This document shows, one piece after another, positions 22,990-32,497 of a DNA stretch of 40,047 nucleotides. A model generated the notes under the pieces. The model was given only the letters and a program-made list of their open reading frames with translations, searched no databases and was not told the DNA's origin. The DNA lies in the NCBI GenBank assembly GCA_036000645.1, contig DASYVA010000221.1, positions 1 through 40,047 on the forward strand, in the 5' to 3' direction. Each line of letters opens with the position of its first letter. Positions within the stretch are counted from its first letter, which is position 1. This stretch comes from Candidatus Methylomirabilis sp. GTDB lineage: Bacteria > Methylomirabilota > Methylomirabilia > Methylomirabilales > JACPAU01. The position numbers and the translations under genes were made by a program.

Positions 22990-25040
22990 CAGTCCGCCTC
23001 CCGCATGGCGTTCCGGTAGGCTGCCAGGGCCCAGAGGGGGAAGGTGGTCGGATACAGGTGGTACCGCAGGTAGAAGACCCGGGGGAAGCCGGTTCCGTTG
23101 AAGACCGGGTCGCTCCACCGCCCAGTGCTCTCCTGGGTCCGAAGCAGGTAGCCGACCCCCCGTGCGACCGCCTCCCCCCGCGCCCGACCGCCCCCCACGA
23201 GGGCCATGACAGCCCAGGCCGTTTGGCTCGGGGTGCTCGGCCCGGTCCCGGCCCCGGCGGGATCGGCGTAGGATTCGCAGGACTCCCCCCATCCCCCATC
23301 GGGGTTCTGGACCGCCTCGAGCCAGTCGAGCGCCTGCTGCACGTAGGGTCGATCCAGCGGTTCCCCGATGGCCTTCAGGCCCCGCATCACCGACCAGGTC
23401 CCGTAGATGTAGTTCACGCCCCACCGGCCGTACCATCCACCGCCCGGCACCTTGGTCGCCCGCAGGAAGTGGAGGGCCCGGCGGGCCGGGGGGAAGTCGC
23501 CGCCGTAGCCCAAGTACCCCAGGGCATCGAGAGCGCGGCCCGTCAGATCCTCGGTACTGGGGTCGAGCAGCGCGCCGTGGTCGGCGAACGGGATATTGTT
23601 TAGCCAGAGCCGGTTGTTATCGGCATCGAAGGAGCCCCAGCCCCCGTCCTCCCCCTGCATGCCCAGGAGCCAGGCCAGTCCGCGCTGGAGCGCTTCCTCC
23701 TGCTGCGTGCCATCGGGAAGGCGCAGCCGGGCCAGGGCCATCAAGGCGACTGCAGTGTCGTCGTTGTCCGGATAGAAGTCGTTGCTGAACTGGAACGGCC
23801 AGCCCCCGGGTTCCAGCCCCGGCCGCTTGATCTGCCAGTCCCCGGAGACCCGGACCTGGCGCGCGAGCAGCCACTCCCCGGCCCGGACCAGGGTGGGGTC
23901 GTCGGCAGCCACCCCGGACTCGAGGAGCGCGTGGATGGCCAGGGCCGTGTCCCAGACCGGCGAAAGGCAGGGCTGCACCTGCAGCCGATCCGGTCCCTCC
24001 GCGACCAGGGCATCAAGGGCCGTGATCCCCTGCTGCACGAGGGGATGCTTTTCGGAGTACCCCAAGCAGCGGAGCGCGAGGACGGCGTTGGCCATGGCCG
24101 GGTAGATGCCCCCCAGGCCTCCCGGCACCTCCGCGCGGGCGACGAGCCACGCCTCCGCCCGCTCGAGGGCGGCCCTGCGCCACCGCGCCAGATGGTACCG
24201 GTCGTAGAGGTGGACGAGGCGATCCAGGAGGACAAATGCGCTCTTCAGGCTGAGGAGCTGGGAGGCCCGCTCGAGCCCCGTCCGCTCCCGGGAGCCTCGG
24301 ACGAGTTCGTCCAGGCCGAGGGCAGGGGGCAGGACGTGGATCGGCCGGTAGTGGAAGAGGACCAGGAGGGGGACCAGGACCGTCCGCGACCAGTACGACA
24401 TCTGGTAGATGCTGAACGGCGCCCGGGGCGGCAGGAGCAAGATCTCGGCCGGCATGCAGGGGATCTTTTCCCAGTCGTATTGCCCGAAGAGGGCGAGGGT
24501 GATCTTGGTGAAGACGTTGACCTGGCTGAGGCCCCCCAGATCCAGGATCACCTGGCGCGCCCGGCGCATCCAGGGCTCCTCCGGAGAGACCCCAGCCAGC
24601 TTGCAGGCGAAATAGGCCTTCGCAGTGGCGCTGAGGTCGCTCCGGCCACCGGGGTAGATGCTCCACCCCCCCTCCGGCAGCTGGAGGTCCCGGATGTGGG
24701 CAACGGCCTTCCGCTCCCGCCGCGTCTCCACGCGCCCGAGCAGGTGCTGCAGCAGGCAGTATTCGGCCGTGATCGTGACGTCGGCTTCGAGGAGCCCGAG
24801 CCAGTACCCCTCGGGCGCTTGCAGGCCGAGGAGGGCCGCCCGGGCCTCCGCGAGACCCCGCTCCACGGCATGAACGGTAGGAAGCGCGATCGGGCCCGTG
24901 GGGGCGGGTCGGGGGCGGGTCGGCGCGCCGGCCGGCGCGCGGGCCGGGCCCTGCCGCACGGCCCTTAGCCAGCCTGCCGTGCCCCGGGTCCAGGCGAGGA
25001 GGGTGAGCCAGGTTTCCAGACGATCGAGCAGAAAAGACAT
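22989..25040 (-). CDS. hpnF: squalene-hopene cyclase
   Basis: 683 residues, first gene of the long operon. It cyclises squalene to hopene/hopanol at the inner membrane. The catalytic Asp motif D425-N-D-D-T-A is present, along with several QW repeats (QNPDGGWGES, QGEDGGWGSF, GDWQIKRPG region), LPPALGLDE, and the conserved SMPAEILLLPP-type segment as CMPAEILLLPP. Length is slightly over the usual 630-660 because of an Arg/Pro-rich N-terminal insert (residues 30-50). The ATG at 25040 has GAGGTC ten bases upstream. A candidate promoter lies about 50 bases before the start. Confidence 0.95.
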   Translation of the reverse strand: MSFLLDRLETWLTLLAWTRGTAGWLRAVRQGPARAPAGAPTRPRPAPTGPIALPTVHAVERGLAEARAALLGLQAPEGYWLGLLEADVTITAEYCLLQHLLGRVETRRERKAVAHIRDLQLPEGGWSIYPGGRSDLSATAKAYFACKLAGVSPEEPWMRRARQVILDLGGLSQVNVFTKITLALFGQYDWEKIPCMPAEILLLPPRAPFSIYQMSYWSRTVLVPLLVLFHYRPIHVLPPALGLDELVRGSRERTGLERASQLLSLKSAFVLLDRLVHLYDRYHLARWRRAALERAEAWLVARAEVPGGLGGIYPAMANAVLALRCLGYSEKHPLVQQGITALDALVAEGPDRLQVQPCLSPVWDTALAIHALLESGVAADDPTLVRAGEWLLARQVRVSGDWQIKRPGLEPGGWPFQFSNDFYPDNDDTAVALMALARLRLPDGTQQEEALQRGLAWLLGMQGEDGGWGSFDADNNRLWLNNIPFADHGALLDPSTEDLTGRALDALGYLGYGGDFPPARRALHFLRATKVPGGGWYGRWGVNYIYGTWSVMRGLKAIGEPLDRPYVQQALDWLEAVQNPDGGWGESCESYADPAGAGTGPSTPSQTAWAVMALVGGGRARGEAVARGVGYLLRTQESTGRWSDPVFNGTGFPRVFYLRYHLYPTTFPLWALAAYRNAMREAD

Positions 25041-25088
25041 AATAAGAAGACCTCGTTCATGTTGGGATCTGACCCCGAATAATCCCTG

Positions 25089-25117
25089 AGGCTAGCAGCC
25101 GGACCCAGAACCGTCAA
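25089..25117 (-). promoter_or_regulatory. candidate sigma70-type promoter of the hopanoid/phosphonate operon
   Basis: Reading the minus strand, TTGACG (25117-25112) is followed after exactly 17 bases by TAGCCT (25094-25089). The -35 box matches five of six consensus bases; the -10 matches T1, A2 and T6. Transcription would begin near 25080, giving a leader of about 40 bases before the squalene-hopene cyclase ATG. It stands in the 136-base gap between the kinase gene and the cyclase, the largest gap around the operon, which otherwise holds no ORF. Confidence 0.5.
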
Positions 25118-25176
25118 GGCGCTTCCCCCCTTCCGACGACGCTCCCCTGAAGTGCCCGACCGATCTGTGCGGCGCC

Positions 25177-26487
25177 TCACACTCCGCGGGCCGAGGCGGC
25201 CGGCGCCGGGGCCGGGGGGCCTGCCCGCCGGAGCGCCCGCACCGCCGCCACCAGGACTCCCTCCTCCCCCCAGCCCCCCGGTTTCGTGATCACCGGAAGG
25301 CCAGCGTACCGTCCGCCCCGGAGCCGCCCGACGGGGATCGAGGGGGCCAGGGCCCCCTCGATGAGGGTTCCCGCCGCCCCGAGCGCCCGGTACACGGCCG
25401 CGGTCGTGTCGCCGCCGACGAGGACGAAACCCCCGAGAGGGACCGCGGCTGCGGCGGCCGCGGCGAGCCTCCCGAGCCCCTCGGCGACGGCCCGGCGCGT
25501 CTGTTCCGCCCCGAGCCCCCGTGCCCGTCCCGCCCGGAACGCGGCTTCGCTCGCCTCGAGATCAGCGCGCGTTCGCAAGAGCAGGTCCCGCCCCTCGGTC
25601 GCCGCCCGGCAGGCGAGTCCGGCCACCGCCACCTCCCCCGCGTGGCACCCCGCCGCCGTGAGGAGGGCCGCGGCCTCACCCGCGAACCGGAGCGTCCCGC
25701 CCCCCGCCAGGAGGTGGGTCACCTGCCGGTCGCTCACCTCCTCAAGGCTCCCGACCACGAGCAAAACAGGCGCGGCCGGCCGCGGGAGGAGGAGGCGGGC
25801 CAGCTCCTGGCAGAACTCCACGCCCCCGGCGGCTGCCCCACCGAGGCCTCCCTTCACGCAGGCCGCGGCGGCAGCCGCCACGTCAGCCATCGTGACCGCG
25901 TCGCAGAGGACCACCTGGCCGCGTCCTGCGGCCTCGCGGACGGCCGCCTGAAGCACGTCGCACCCGCTGCGGATCGTCGCGAGGGGGATCGCGGCCACCG
26001 CGGCCCGGCTCTGCCGGGCGAGGATCGCAGCGACGGCGGAGTCGAGGAGGGGCGGGATAGCGCGGCGGGCGATGGGCGTCTCGGCGAGCAGGCGGCCCTC
26101 CACCAACTGGACCCCGTCCACGGTCACCCGGCCATTGAGGGGCGATGCAGGAAGGAACGGGAGGATTCCGGTTCCGGTCGCCTCCCGGAAGGCGTCCAGC
26201 TCGGCCCCCAGGTTCCCGCGGAGCGTGGAATCGGTCTTCTTATAGAAGATGTCTGCCCCCCAGCTCCTGAGGGCGCCGACCGCCCCCCGAACCTTGGCGG
26301 CGGCCTGCTCGGGGGAGTCCGCCCGACTGTCCACATCGAGGACCGCCGCGGGCAGGTCGGCCGGGACCGCGGTCAGCGCTGCCGGATCCGCCGTCACGAT
26401 GCTCGGCAGGTGGAGCTCGGCCAGCTGGGCGCCGACGGCGTTGGCCCCGGTCAGGTCGTCCGCCACCACCCCCAGGCGGGCACTCAC
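25177..26487 (-). CDS. four-carbon acid sugar kinase family protein (DUF1537/OtnK-like)
   Basis: 436 residues from GTG at 26487. The N-terminal domain has VVADDLTGANAVG, KKTDSTLRGN and FLPASPLNGR; the C-terminal nucleotide-binding domain has FVLVGGDTTAAVYRALG and VITKPGGWGEEG. These are hallmarks of the family that phosphorylates four-carbon sugar acids such as threonate, erythronate or 3-oxo-tetronate. Its start overlaps the hutI stop by four bases (GTGA), so it is translated with the histidine pathway. The usual companions (3-oxo-tetronate phosphate decarboxylase, NAD dehydrogenase) are not adjacent, so the substrate is open. It is probably the last gene of the hut transcript. Confidence 0.85.
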   Translation of the reverse strand: MSARLGVVADDLTGANAVGAQLAELHLPSIVTADPAALTAVPADLPAAVLDVDSRADSPEQAAAKVRGAVGALRSWGADIFYKKTDSTLRGNLGAELDAFREATGTGILPFLPASPLNGRVTVDGVQLVEGRLLAETPIARRAIPPLLDSAVAAILARQSRAAVAAIPLATIRSGCDVLQAAVREAAGRGQVVLCDAVTMADVAAAAAACVKGGLGGAAAGGVEFCQELARLLLPRPAAPVLLVVGSLEEVSDRQVTHLLAGGGTLRFAGEAAALLTAAGCHAGEVAVAGLACRAATEGRDLLLRTRADLEASEAAFRAGRARGLGAEQTRRAVAEGLGRLAAAAAAAVPLGGFVLVGGDTTAAVYRALGAAGTLIEGALAPSIPVGRLRGGRYAGLPVITKPGGWGEEGVLVAAVRALRRAGPPAPAPAASARGV

Positions 26488-27767
26488 GCACCCTCCGGCC
26501 GGGGCGCGGCGAGATGCCAGTTCTCCACCGCGACACGCCCGCGCTTCACGACGGTCCGGACCGGGTTGATCCCGACGTGGTAGGGCAGGTGGAGGTGGTT
26601 GGCGCAGTCGAGGAGAAGAATATCCGCCTGCTTGCCGGGCGTGAGCGAGCCGACGCTCGCCGTCCGGGCCAGCGCCGCGGCTCCTCCCATCGTGGCGGCG
26701 ATCAGCGCCTCCCCGGGACCCATCCGCATCTGCGTGCAGGCCAGATGGATGATCAGGGGCATGCTCTCGGTCATGCAGGTGCCGGGGTTGAAGTCGGTGG
26801 CCAGGGCGACCGTCAGGCCGGCGGCAAGCATCACCCGCGCCGGGGCGTAGCGCCCGAGGCCGAGGAAGCTGGCCGTCCCCGGGAGGAGGGTGGTGACGAC
26901 GCCCGCCGCCTTCAGGGCCCGGATCCCCTCCTCGGTCACGCAGAGGAGGTGGTCGGCCGATGTGGCACCGACCGCCGCCGCCGCCTCGGCCCCCCCGGAC
27001 GCGTGAAATTCGTCGGCGTGGATCTTCGCCTTCAGGCCTCGGCCCATCGCCGCCCGCAGGATCCGCTCACTCTCGGCCGCCGTGAAGTAGCCCTGCTCGC
27101 AGAAGACATCGCAAAACTCCGCGAGCCCCTCGGCGGCGACCGCGGGGAGCATCTCGTCCACCACGGAGTCCACGTAGGCGCCGCGGCGGGAGGCGAACTC
27201 GGGAGGGACGGCGTGGGCGCCAAGGAAGGTGGGGACGACGTCGGCCGGGTGCGCGGCCGCGAGGCGCCGGAGGACCCGGAGGCTCGTGAGCTCGCTCTCC
27301 GGGGAAAGGCCGTAGCCGCTCTTGACCTCGACCGTGGTGCTCCCGTGGCAGAGGCAGGAGGCGAGGCGATCCCACCCCAGGCGGAACAGCTCCCCGGGGG
27401 ACGCCCCCCGGGTCGCGCGAACCGTGGCCTGGATGCCACCGCCAGCCGCGGCGATCTCCTGGTAGGTCGCGCCGCCGCATCGGGCGGCGAACTCGCTCTC
27501 CCGGGAGCCGGCGAAGAGAAGATGGGTGTGGGAGTCCACGAAGCCGGGGCAGACGGTCCCCCCCTGCGCTTCCAGAAGGCGTGTCCCCCCCTCGACCGCC
27601 ACGGCCCGCCGCAGCTCCCGGGCCCTACCCACCCAGAGAATGCGCTCCCCGGAGACGGCCACCGCCCCGTCGCGAATGATGCCGAGCGGCCCCTCCCCAA
27701 GCCCCGGCTCCGCCGTCACCAGCTCGGCCACGTCGGTGACGACGAGGTCGGCAACGGGGAGGCTCAT
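26484..27767 (-). CDS. hutI: imidazolonepropionase
   Basis: 427 residues. It hydrolyses 4-imidazolone-5-propionate to N-formimino-L-glutamate, step three of histidine degradation, in the cytoplasm. Amidohydrolase metal ligands are seen in [18 protein letters not shown] and [11 protein letters not shown]. Family segments [21 protein letters not shown] and SADHLLC are intact. It overlaps hutU upstream and the sugar-acid kinase downstream, each by four bases. The frame stays open far upstream to 29375, but that part lies opposite hutU's own reading frame and has no family homology. Confidence 0.96.
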   Translation of the reverse strand: MSLPVADLVVTDVAELVTAEPGLGEGPLGIIRDGAVAVSGERILWVGRARELRRAVAVEGGTRLLEAQGGTVCPGFVDSHTHLLFAGSRESEFAARCGGATYQEIAAAGGGIQATVRATRGASPGELFRLGWDRLASCLCHGSTTVEVKSGYGLSPESELTSLRVLRRLAAAHPADVVPTFLGAHAVPPEFASRRGAYVDSVVDEMLPAVAAEGLAEFCDVFCEQGYFTAAESERILRAAMGRGLKAKIHADEFHASGGAEAAAAVGATSADHLLCVTEEGIRALKAAGVVTTLLPGTASFLGLGRYAPARVMLAAGLTVALATDFNPGTCMTESMPLIIHLACTQMRMGPGEALIAATMGGAAALARTASVGSLTPGKQADILLLDCANHLHLPYHVGINPVRTVVKRGRVAVENWHLAAPRPEGA

Positions 27768-29470
27768 GCCGTCACCCCGGGGATCTTCAGGCCGCGACGG
27801 CGCGCCACCTCCACCGCCTGCTCGTAGCCGGCGTCGGCGTGCCGGATGACACCGAGCCCGGGGTCGGTAGTGAGGACGCGCGTGAGGCGCGCACCGGCTT
27901 CGGGCGTCCCGTCCGCCACCACCACCATCCCGGCGTGCAGCGAGTAGCCGATCCCGACCCCGCCCCCGTGGTGGACCGCCACCCAGGTCGCCCCGCTCAC
28001 GGCATTGAGGAGCGCATTCAGGACGGGCCAGTCGGCGATGGCATCCGAGCCGTCCCGCATCCCCTCGGTCTCGCGATACGGCGACGCCACGGACCCGGCA
28101 TCCAGGTGGTCGCGGCCGATGACGATCGGCGCCCGCACCGCGCCCCGGCGGACCAGGTCGTTGAAGACCCGGCCGGCCTCGGCCCGCTCCCCGTACCCGA
28201 GCCAGCAGATGCGCGCCGGCAGACCCTGGAAATGGACCTTCTCCCGGGCGAGGCGCAGCCAACGCTGGAGGGCCTGATCCCGGGGGAAGGCGGCCGCGAC
28301 GGCCGCATCCGTGGCCGCGATGTCCTGCGGGTCCCCCGAGAGGGCCACCCACCGGAACGGCCCCTTCCCCTCGCAGAAGAGGGGGCGGATGTACGCCGGG
28401 ACGAACCCGGGAAAACCGAAGGCGTCTTCCACCCCCGCCTGCTTCGCCTGGGCCCTGAGGTTGTTCCCGTACTCGAAGGTGACGGCGCCCCGCCGCATGA
28501 GCACGAGCATCGCGCGGACATGCGCGGCGATCGAGGCCGAGGCCTCCCGGATGTAGGCCTGCGGGTCCCGCTCCCGGAGGGCAGCAGCTTCCTGCAGGGT
28601 GAAGCCACGAGGAATGTACCCGTTCAGGGGATCGTGGGCCGCCGTCTGGTCCGTGAGGAGGTCCGGGACGACCCCGCGCTCGACCAGGGCTGGCAGGACC
28701 TCGGCGGCGTTCCCGACGCACCCGACGGAGAGAGATCGCCCGGCCTCCTTCGCCTCCTCCACCCACGCCAGCGCTTCCTCCAGGTCCGCGGTCATCCGGT
28801 CGCAGTAGCCGGTCTTGATCCGCCGCACGATGCGGGCAGGGTCCACCTCGATCCCCAGGAAGACCCCATCGTTCATCGTCACGGCCAGCGGCTGGGCCCC
28901 GCCCATCCCGCCTAACCCGGCCGACACGGCGAGGCGTCCACGGAGGCTCCCGCCGAAGTGGGTCCGTCCGGCGGCGGCGAAGGTCTCGTAGGTCCCCTGG
29001 AGGATGCCCTGGGTCCCGATGTAGATCCAGGAGCCGGCCGTCATCTGCCCGTACATGGTCAGCCCCTGCCGCTCCAGCATCAGGAACGTCTCCAGGTCGG
29101 CCCACTTCGGGACGAGCAGGGCGTTGGCCAACAGGACGCGGGGCGCATCCGGGTGGGTCCGGAAGACGCCGACCGCCTTGCCCGACTGGATCAGGAGGGT
29201 CTCGTCGTCCTCCAGGTCCAGCAGGCTCCGGACGATCTGGGCGTAGGCCTCCCAGGAGCGGGCGGCCTTCCCGGCGCCGCCGTAGACCACGAGGGCCTCG
29301 GGGCGTTCCCCCACCTCCGGGTCCAGGTTGTTCATCAGCATCCGGAGGGCCGCCTCCTGGCCCCACCCCTTGCACGCGCGCTGCGTCCCGCGGGGGGCCG
29401 GGCCCACCTGACGCCGGTCCACCCGCTCCACGATCGCTTCGCGCGTCATGCTCCCCGCCGCCGTCCCCAT
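27764..29470 (-). CDS. hutU: urocanate hydratase
   Basis: 568 residues from the ATG at 29470; an ATG at 29449 would give 561 and is equally plausible. It converts urocanate to imidazolonepropionate using tightly bound NAD. Highly conserved family stretches are [58 protein letters not shown] and GYCDR near the middle. The end segment [16 protein letters not shown] is also intact. Length matches the normal 555-565. It is the second gene after hutH and overlaps hutI by four bases. Confidence 0.96.
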   Translation of the reverse strand: MGTAAGSMTREAIVERVDRRQVGPAPRGTQRACKGWGQEAALRMLMNNLDPEVGERPEALVVYGGAGKAARSWEAYAQIVRSLLDLEDDETLLIQSGKAVGVFRTHPDAPRVLLANALLVPKWADLETFLMLERQGLTMYGQMTAGSWIYIGTQGILQGTYETFAAAGRTHFGGSLRGRLAVSAGLGGMGGAQPLAVTMNDGVFLGIEVDPARIVRRIKTGYCDRMTADLEEALAWVEEAKEAGRSLSVGCVGNAAEVLPALVERGVVPDLLTDQTAAHDPLNGYIPRGFTLQEAAALRERDPQAYIREASASIAAHVRAMLVLMRRGAVTFEYGNNLRAQAKQAGVEDAFGFPGFVPAYIRPLFCEGKGPFRWVALSGDPQDIAATDAAVAAAFPRDQALQRWLRLAREKVHFQGLPARICWLGYGERAEAGRVFNDLVRRGAVRAPIVIGRDHLDAGSVASPYRETEGMRDGSDAIADWPVLNALLNAVSGATWVAVHHGGGVGIGYSLHAGMVVVADGTPEAGARLTRVLTTDPGLGVIRHADAGYEQAVEVARRRGLKIPGVTA

Positions 29471-29499
29471 CGCGATCCCCCGAGGGCAGGCCTCTGTGT

Positions 29500-31026
29500 T
29501 CAGTAGAGCGGTCCGACCGCCTCTTCGACCGCCGCCCGCAGGCGGCCGGTCCGGATCAGCTCCTCGGCCGCCTCGAGCTCGGGCCCCGGGAACCGGTCCT
29601 CCCGGAGCATCGGGACCCGCTCCCGGAGCAGCGCGTACGCCCGCCCCGTCCCCGCGGCCGGGGTGAGAGGCCGGAGCAGGTCCAGCCCCTGCGCCGCACA
29701 CAGGTATTCCACGGCCAGGATGCGCCGCGCGTTGGTCACGACGGCCGCCGCCTTCCGGGCCGCAAGCGCGCTCATGCTGACGTGGTCCTCCTTCCCTCCG
29801 GAGGTGGGGAGAGAGTCCACGGAGGCCGGCGAGGCGAGCAGCTTGTTCTCGGAGACGAGGGCGGCTGCGGTCACCTGTCCTAGCATGTAACCGGAGTTCA
29901 GGCCCGGCTCCGGCGTGAGGAAGGGAGCGAGGCCACTCAGGAGCGGGTTCACCAGGTGCTCCACGCGCCGCTCCGCGATGGCGCCCAGCTCCGCGACGGC
30001 GATGGCCAGGACATCCAGCGCCAGGCCCACCGGCTGCCCGTGGAAGTTTCCCCCGGCCAGCACCTCGCCGGTGTCCGGGAAGACGAGGGGATTATCCGTG
30101 GCCGCGTTGAGTTCGGTGGTGAGGGTTTGCCGGATGTAGGCGAGGGCGTCCCGGGTCGCCCCGTGGACCTGGGGAATGCAGCGGATGCTGTAGTTGTCCT
30201 GGATCTTGGGACAGTCGCGGTGCGACTCCACGATGGGGCTGTCCTCGAGGAGGCGGCGGAGGTTCACGGCGGAGCGGGCCTGACCGGGGAAGGGACGGAG
30301 GGCCTGGAGCCGCTCGTCGAAGGCGCGGATGCTGCACAGGAGAGCCTCCACGGCCATCGCCCCGGTGATGTCTGCCACGGTCGCCAGCGCCTCCGCGTCC
30401 CGGAGGGCCAGGGCACCGATGCCGGCGCTGACGCAGGTCCCGTTCACCAGGGCCAGCCCCTCCTTCGCCTGGAGCGTGAGGGGGGCGAGGCCGACCTGCG
30501 CGAGGGCGGCCGCGCCCGCCGCCCGGTGGCCCTCCACGACCGCTTCGCCTTCGCCGATGAGGACCAGAGCCAGGTGGGCGAGCGGCGCCAGGTCCCCACT
30601 CGCCCCTACGGACCCCTGCTCGGGGACCACCGGGTGAACGCCGCGGTTCAGGCACTCGCAGATCAGTTCCACCACCTCGGGCCGGACGCCGGAGTATCCC
30701 TTGGCCAGGACGTTGGCCCGGAGCAACAGGCTCGCCCGGACCGCGTCCTCGGCGAGCGGCGGACCGACCCCGAAGGCGTGGCTCCGGAGGAGGTTCCGCT
30801 GAAGCGCTTCCGCCTGCTCCGGAGGAATCCGGACATCGCTCAACTTCCCGAAGCCGGTGGTGACGCCGTAGACCGGGCGCTCGGCGGTAAGGAGCCCGTC
30901 CACAGTCGCGCGTGCGGCCCGGACCCGCTCCCTCGCGGCGGGGGCCAGGAGAACGTGCTCCCCGCCGCGGGCCACCGCCTCCACCTGCTCCAGCGTGAGG
31001 CTGTTCCCATCCAGGAGGATCGTCAT
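29500..31026 (-). CDS. hutH: histidine ammonia-lyase
   Basis: 508 residues. It deaminates L-histidine to urocanate. The MIO prosthetic group forms from A142-S143-G144 in [14 protein letters not shown]. The catalytic Tyr is Y53 in VYGVTTGFG, and NNP-type contacts appear as [10 protein letters not shown], with [14 protein letters not shown] and [18 protein letters not shown] also intact. It is the normal length. It starts 50 bases after the livF stop on the same strand, so it may share the transporter's transcript. No hutC or hutR regulator is seen. HutG/HutF/FtcD-type genes for formiminoglutamate are absent from the window. Confidence 0.96.
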   Translation of the reverse strand: MTILLDGNSLTLEQVEAVARGGEHVLLAPAARERVRAARATVDGLLTAERPVYGVTTGFGKLSDVRIPPEQAEALQRNLLRSHAFGVGPPLAEDAVRASLLLRANVLAKGYSGVRPEVVELICECLNRGVHPVVPEQGSVGASGDLAPLAHLALVLIGEGEAVVEGHRAAGAAALAQVGLAPLTLQAKEGLALVNGTCVSAGIGALALRDAEALATVADITGAMAVEALLCSIRAFDERLQALRPFPGQARSAVNLRRLLEDSPIVESHRDCPKIQDNYSIRCIPQVHGATRDALAYIRQTLTTELNAATDNPLVFPDTGEVLAGGNFHGQPVGLALDVLAIAVAELGAIAERRVEHLVNPLLSGLAPFLTPEPGLNSGYMLGQVTAAALVSENKLLASPASVDSLPTSGGKEDHVSMSALAARKAAAVVTNARRILAVEYLCAAQGLDLLRPLTPAAGTGRAYALLRERVPMLREDRFPGPELEAAEELIRTGRLRAAVEEAVGPLY

Positions 31027-31076
31027 GACGTGCCCATTCTACCCCGGCGTGCCCCGCCGACCAACGGTTCGTTCCC

Positions 31077-31799
31077 CTAGGCGCGGCGGCCGAAGTAGAG
31101 GTCCATGAGCTGGCCCTCGCCCGAGAGGGCCGAGGGGGTCCCGGCGAATCGGACTTCCCCCTGGACCAGGACCGCACAGCGGTCCGCCACGCGAAGGGCT
31201 TGCCGCACGCTCTGCTCCACCAGGAGGAAGGTCATCTGTTCCTCTGCCGCCAGCCGCCGGATCAGGCCGAAGATCTCCTCCACCAGGCGGGGCGCGAGGC
31301 CCGCCGAAGGCTCATCCAGGACCATGAGGCGGGGGCGCGTCATGAGGGCCCGGCCCACGGCGAGCAGCATCTGCTGGCCGCCCGAGAGGCCGCCGGCCAC
31401 TTGCCGGCGCCGCTCCTCGAGGATGGGGAATCGCGCGAAGACCTCCTGCAAACGCCCCCGGACCTCTCCCCCATCTTGGACGACGTAGGCCCCCATCAGG
31501 AGGTTTTCCTCGACGCTCAGGCGCGGGAAGACCCCGCCCCCCTGCGGGAGGGTCGTGACCCCCTGCCGGACGATCCGGTGCGGCGGCATCCCCGTGAGGT
31601 CGTTCCCATCCAGGCGCACCGACCCGGACCAGGGGGAGAGGACACCCACGACGGCTTTGAGCAGCGTGGACTTGCCGCTCCCGTTCGGCCCCAGGACGAC
31701 CGTCACCGGCTCCCCGGCCGTGTCCAGGGAAACCCCGTGCAGGACCTCCAGGGTCCCGTACCCCGCCCGCAGCCCCTCGACGAGAAGCCGGACCCTCAT
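31077..31799 (-). CDS. livF: branched-chain/amino-acid ABC transporter ATPase LivF-type
   Basis: 240 residues. Walker A is GPNGSGKST (37-45), the signature LSGGQQMLLAVGRAL, and Walker B LMVLDEPSAGLAP; VTTLPQGGGVFPRLSVEENL is typical of LivF. It powers uptake with LivG, LivM, LivH and the binding protein encoded upstream. It overlaps livG by four bases (ATGA). It directly precedes hutH, so the transporter may import histidine or a related amino acid in addition to, or in place of, branched-chain ones. Confidence 0.93.
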   Translation of the reverse strand: MRVRLLVEGLRAGYGTLEVLHGVSLDTAGEPVTVVLGPNGSGKSTLLKAVVGVLSPWSGSVRLDGNDLTGMPPHRIVRQGVTTLPQGGGVFPRLSVEENLLMGAYVVQDGGEVRGRLQEVFARFPILEERRRQVAGGLSGGQQMLLAVGRALMTRPRLMVLDEPSAGLAPRLVEEIFGLIRRLAAEEQMTFLLVEQSVRQALRVADRCAVLVQGEVRFAGTPSALSGEGQLMDLYFGRRA

Positions 31800-32497
31800 C
31801 GCCCCAGGTAGGCCTCCACCACAGCGGCGTCCCGCTTTACCGCCGAAAGATCCCCGCGCGCGATGGCACGCCCCTCGTGCATCACGACTATCTCCTCACA
31901 GAGGTCCTGGATCACGTCCATGTTGTGCTCGATGATCACGAAAGCCTTCCCCCGCTCCCGGAGACGCCGGATGGCCTGAAGGAGCTCCGCCACCATCACC
32001 GGCTGGACCCCCGCCGTGCACTCATCCAGGAGGAGCAGATCGGGGTCGCGCATGAGGGCCCGGGCCAGCTCCAGGACCTTCTGCTGCCCGCCCGAGAGAA
32101 CCTCGGCCGGCTCATCGCGCAGGGGCGTCAGGCGGAAGAACTCCAGCAGATCGGCGGCGCGCCGTCGCATCGCGCCCCAGGTCTCGTCAATGGCCGGGAC
32201 CCAGAGGTTTTCCTCGACCGTCATCTTCCGGAAGAGGGCGGGAATCTGGAAGGTCCTGCCCAGCCCCCTCCGGGCAATCCGGTGGGGGGAGAGGCCGGTC
32301 ACGTCTTGCCCCTTGAAGAGCACGGTGCCCCCGTCGAGGCGGTACAGCCCGCTCACGAGGTTGAAGAGCGTGGTCTTGCCGCTGCCGTTCGGCCCGATGA
32401 GGCCCACGATGGTCCCGGGTCCCACGGCCAGGTCCATCCCGGAGACCGCCGTGAGGCCCCCGAAGCGCTTCACCAGGCCCCGCGCGTCAAGCAGCAC
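31796..32497 (-). CDS. livG: branched-chain/amino-acid ABC transporter ATPase LivG-type
   Basis: 233 residues from GTG at 32497, overlapping livM by 11 bases. Walker A is GPNGSGKTT, followed by LFNLVSGLYRLDGGTVLFKG. The signature is LSGGQQKVLELARALM, and the end VIIEHNMDVIQDLCEEIVVMHEGR is typical of LivG. Walker B reads LLLLDECTAGVQP: the usual Pro after the catalytic Glu is Cys. That residue is not catalytic, so function is probably kept. It is slightly shorter than the common 250-260 residues. Confidence 0.92.
   Translation of the reverse strand: MLLDARGLVKRFGGLTAVSGMDLAVGPGTIVGLIGPNGSGKTTLFNLVSGLYRLDGGTVLFKGQDVTGLSPHRIARRGLGRTFQIPALFRKMTVEENLWVPAIDETWGAMRRRAADLLEFFRLTPLRDEPAEVLSGGQQKVLELARALMRDPDLLLLDECTAGVQPVMVAELLQAIRRLRERGKAFVIIEHNMDVIQDLCEEIVVMHEGRAIARGDLSAVKRDAAVVEAYLGR

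Noticed and set aside
26484-29375. A 963-codon fusion of hutI with an N-terminal extension
   Set aside because: The extension is an alternative frame of hutU; hutI has its own ATG at 27767 in an ATGA overlap.
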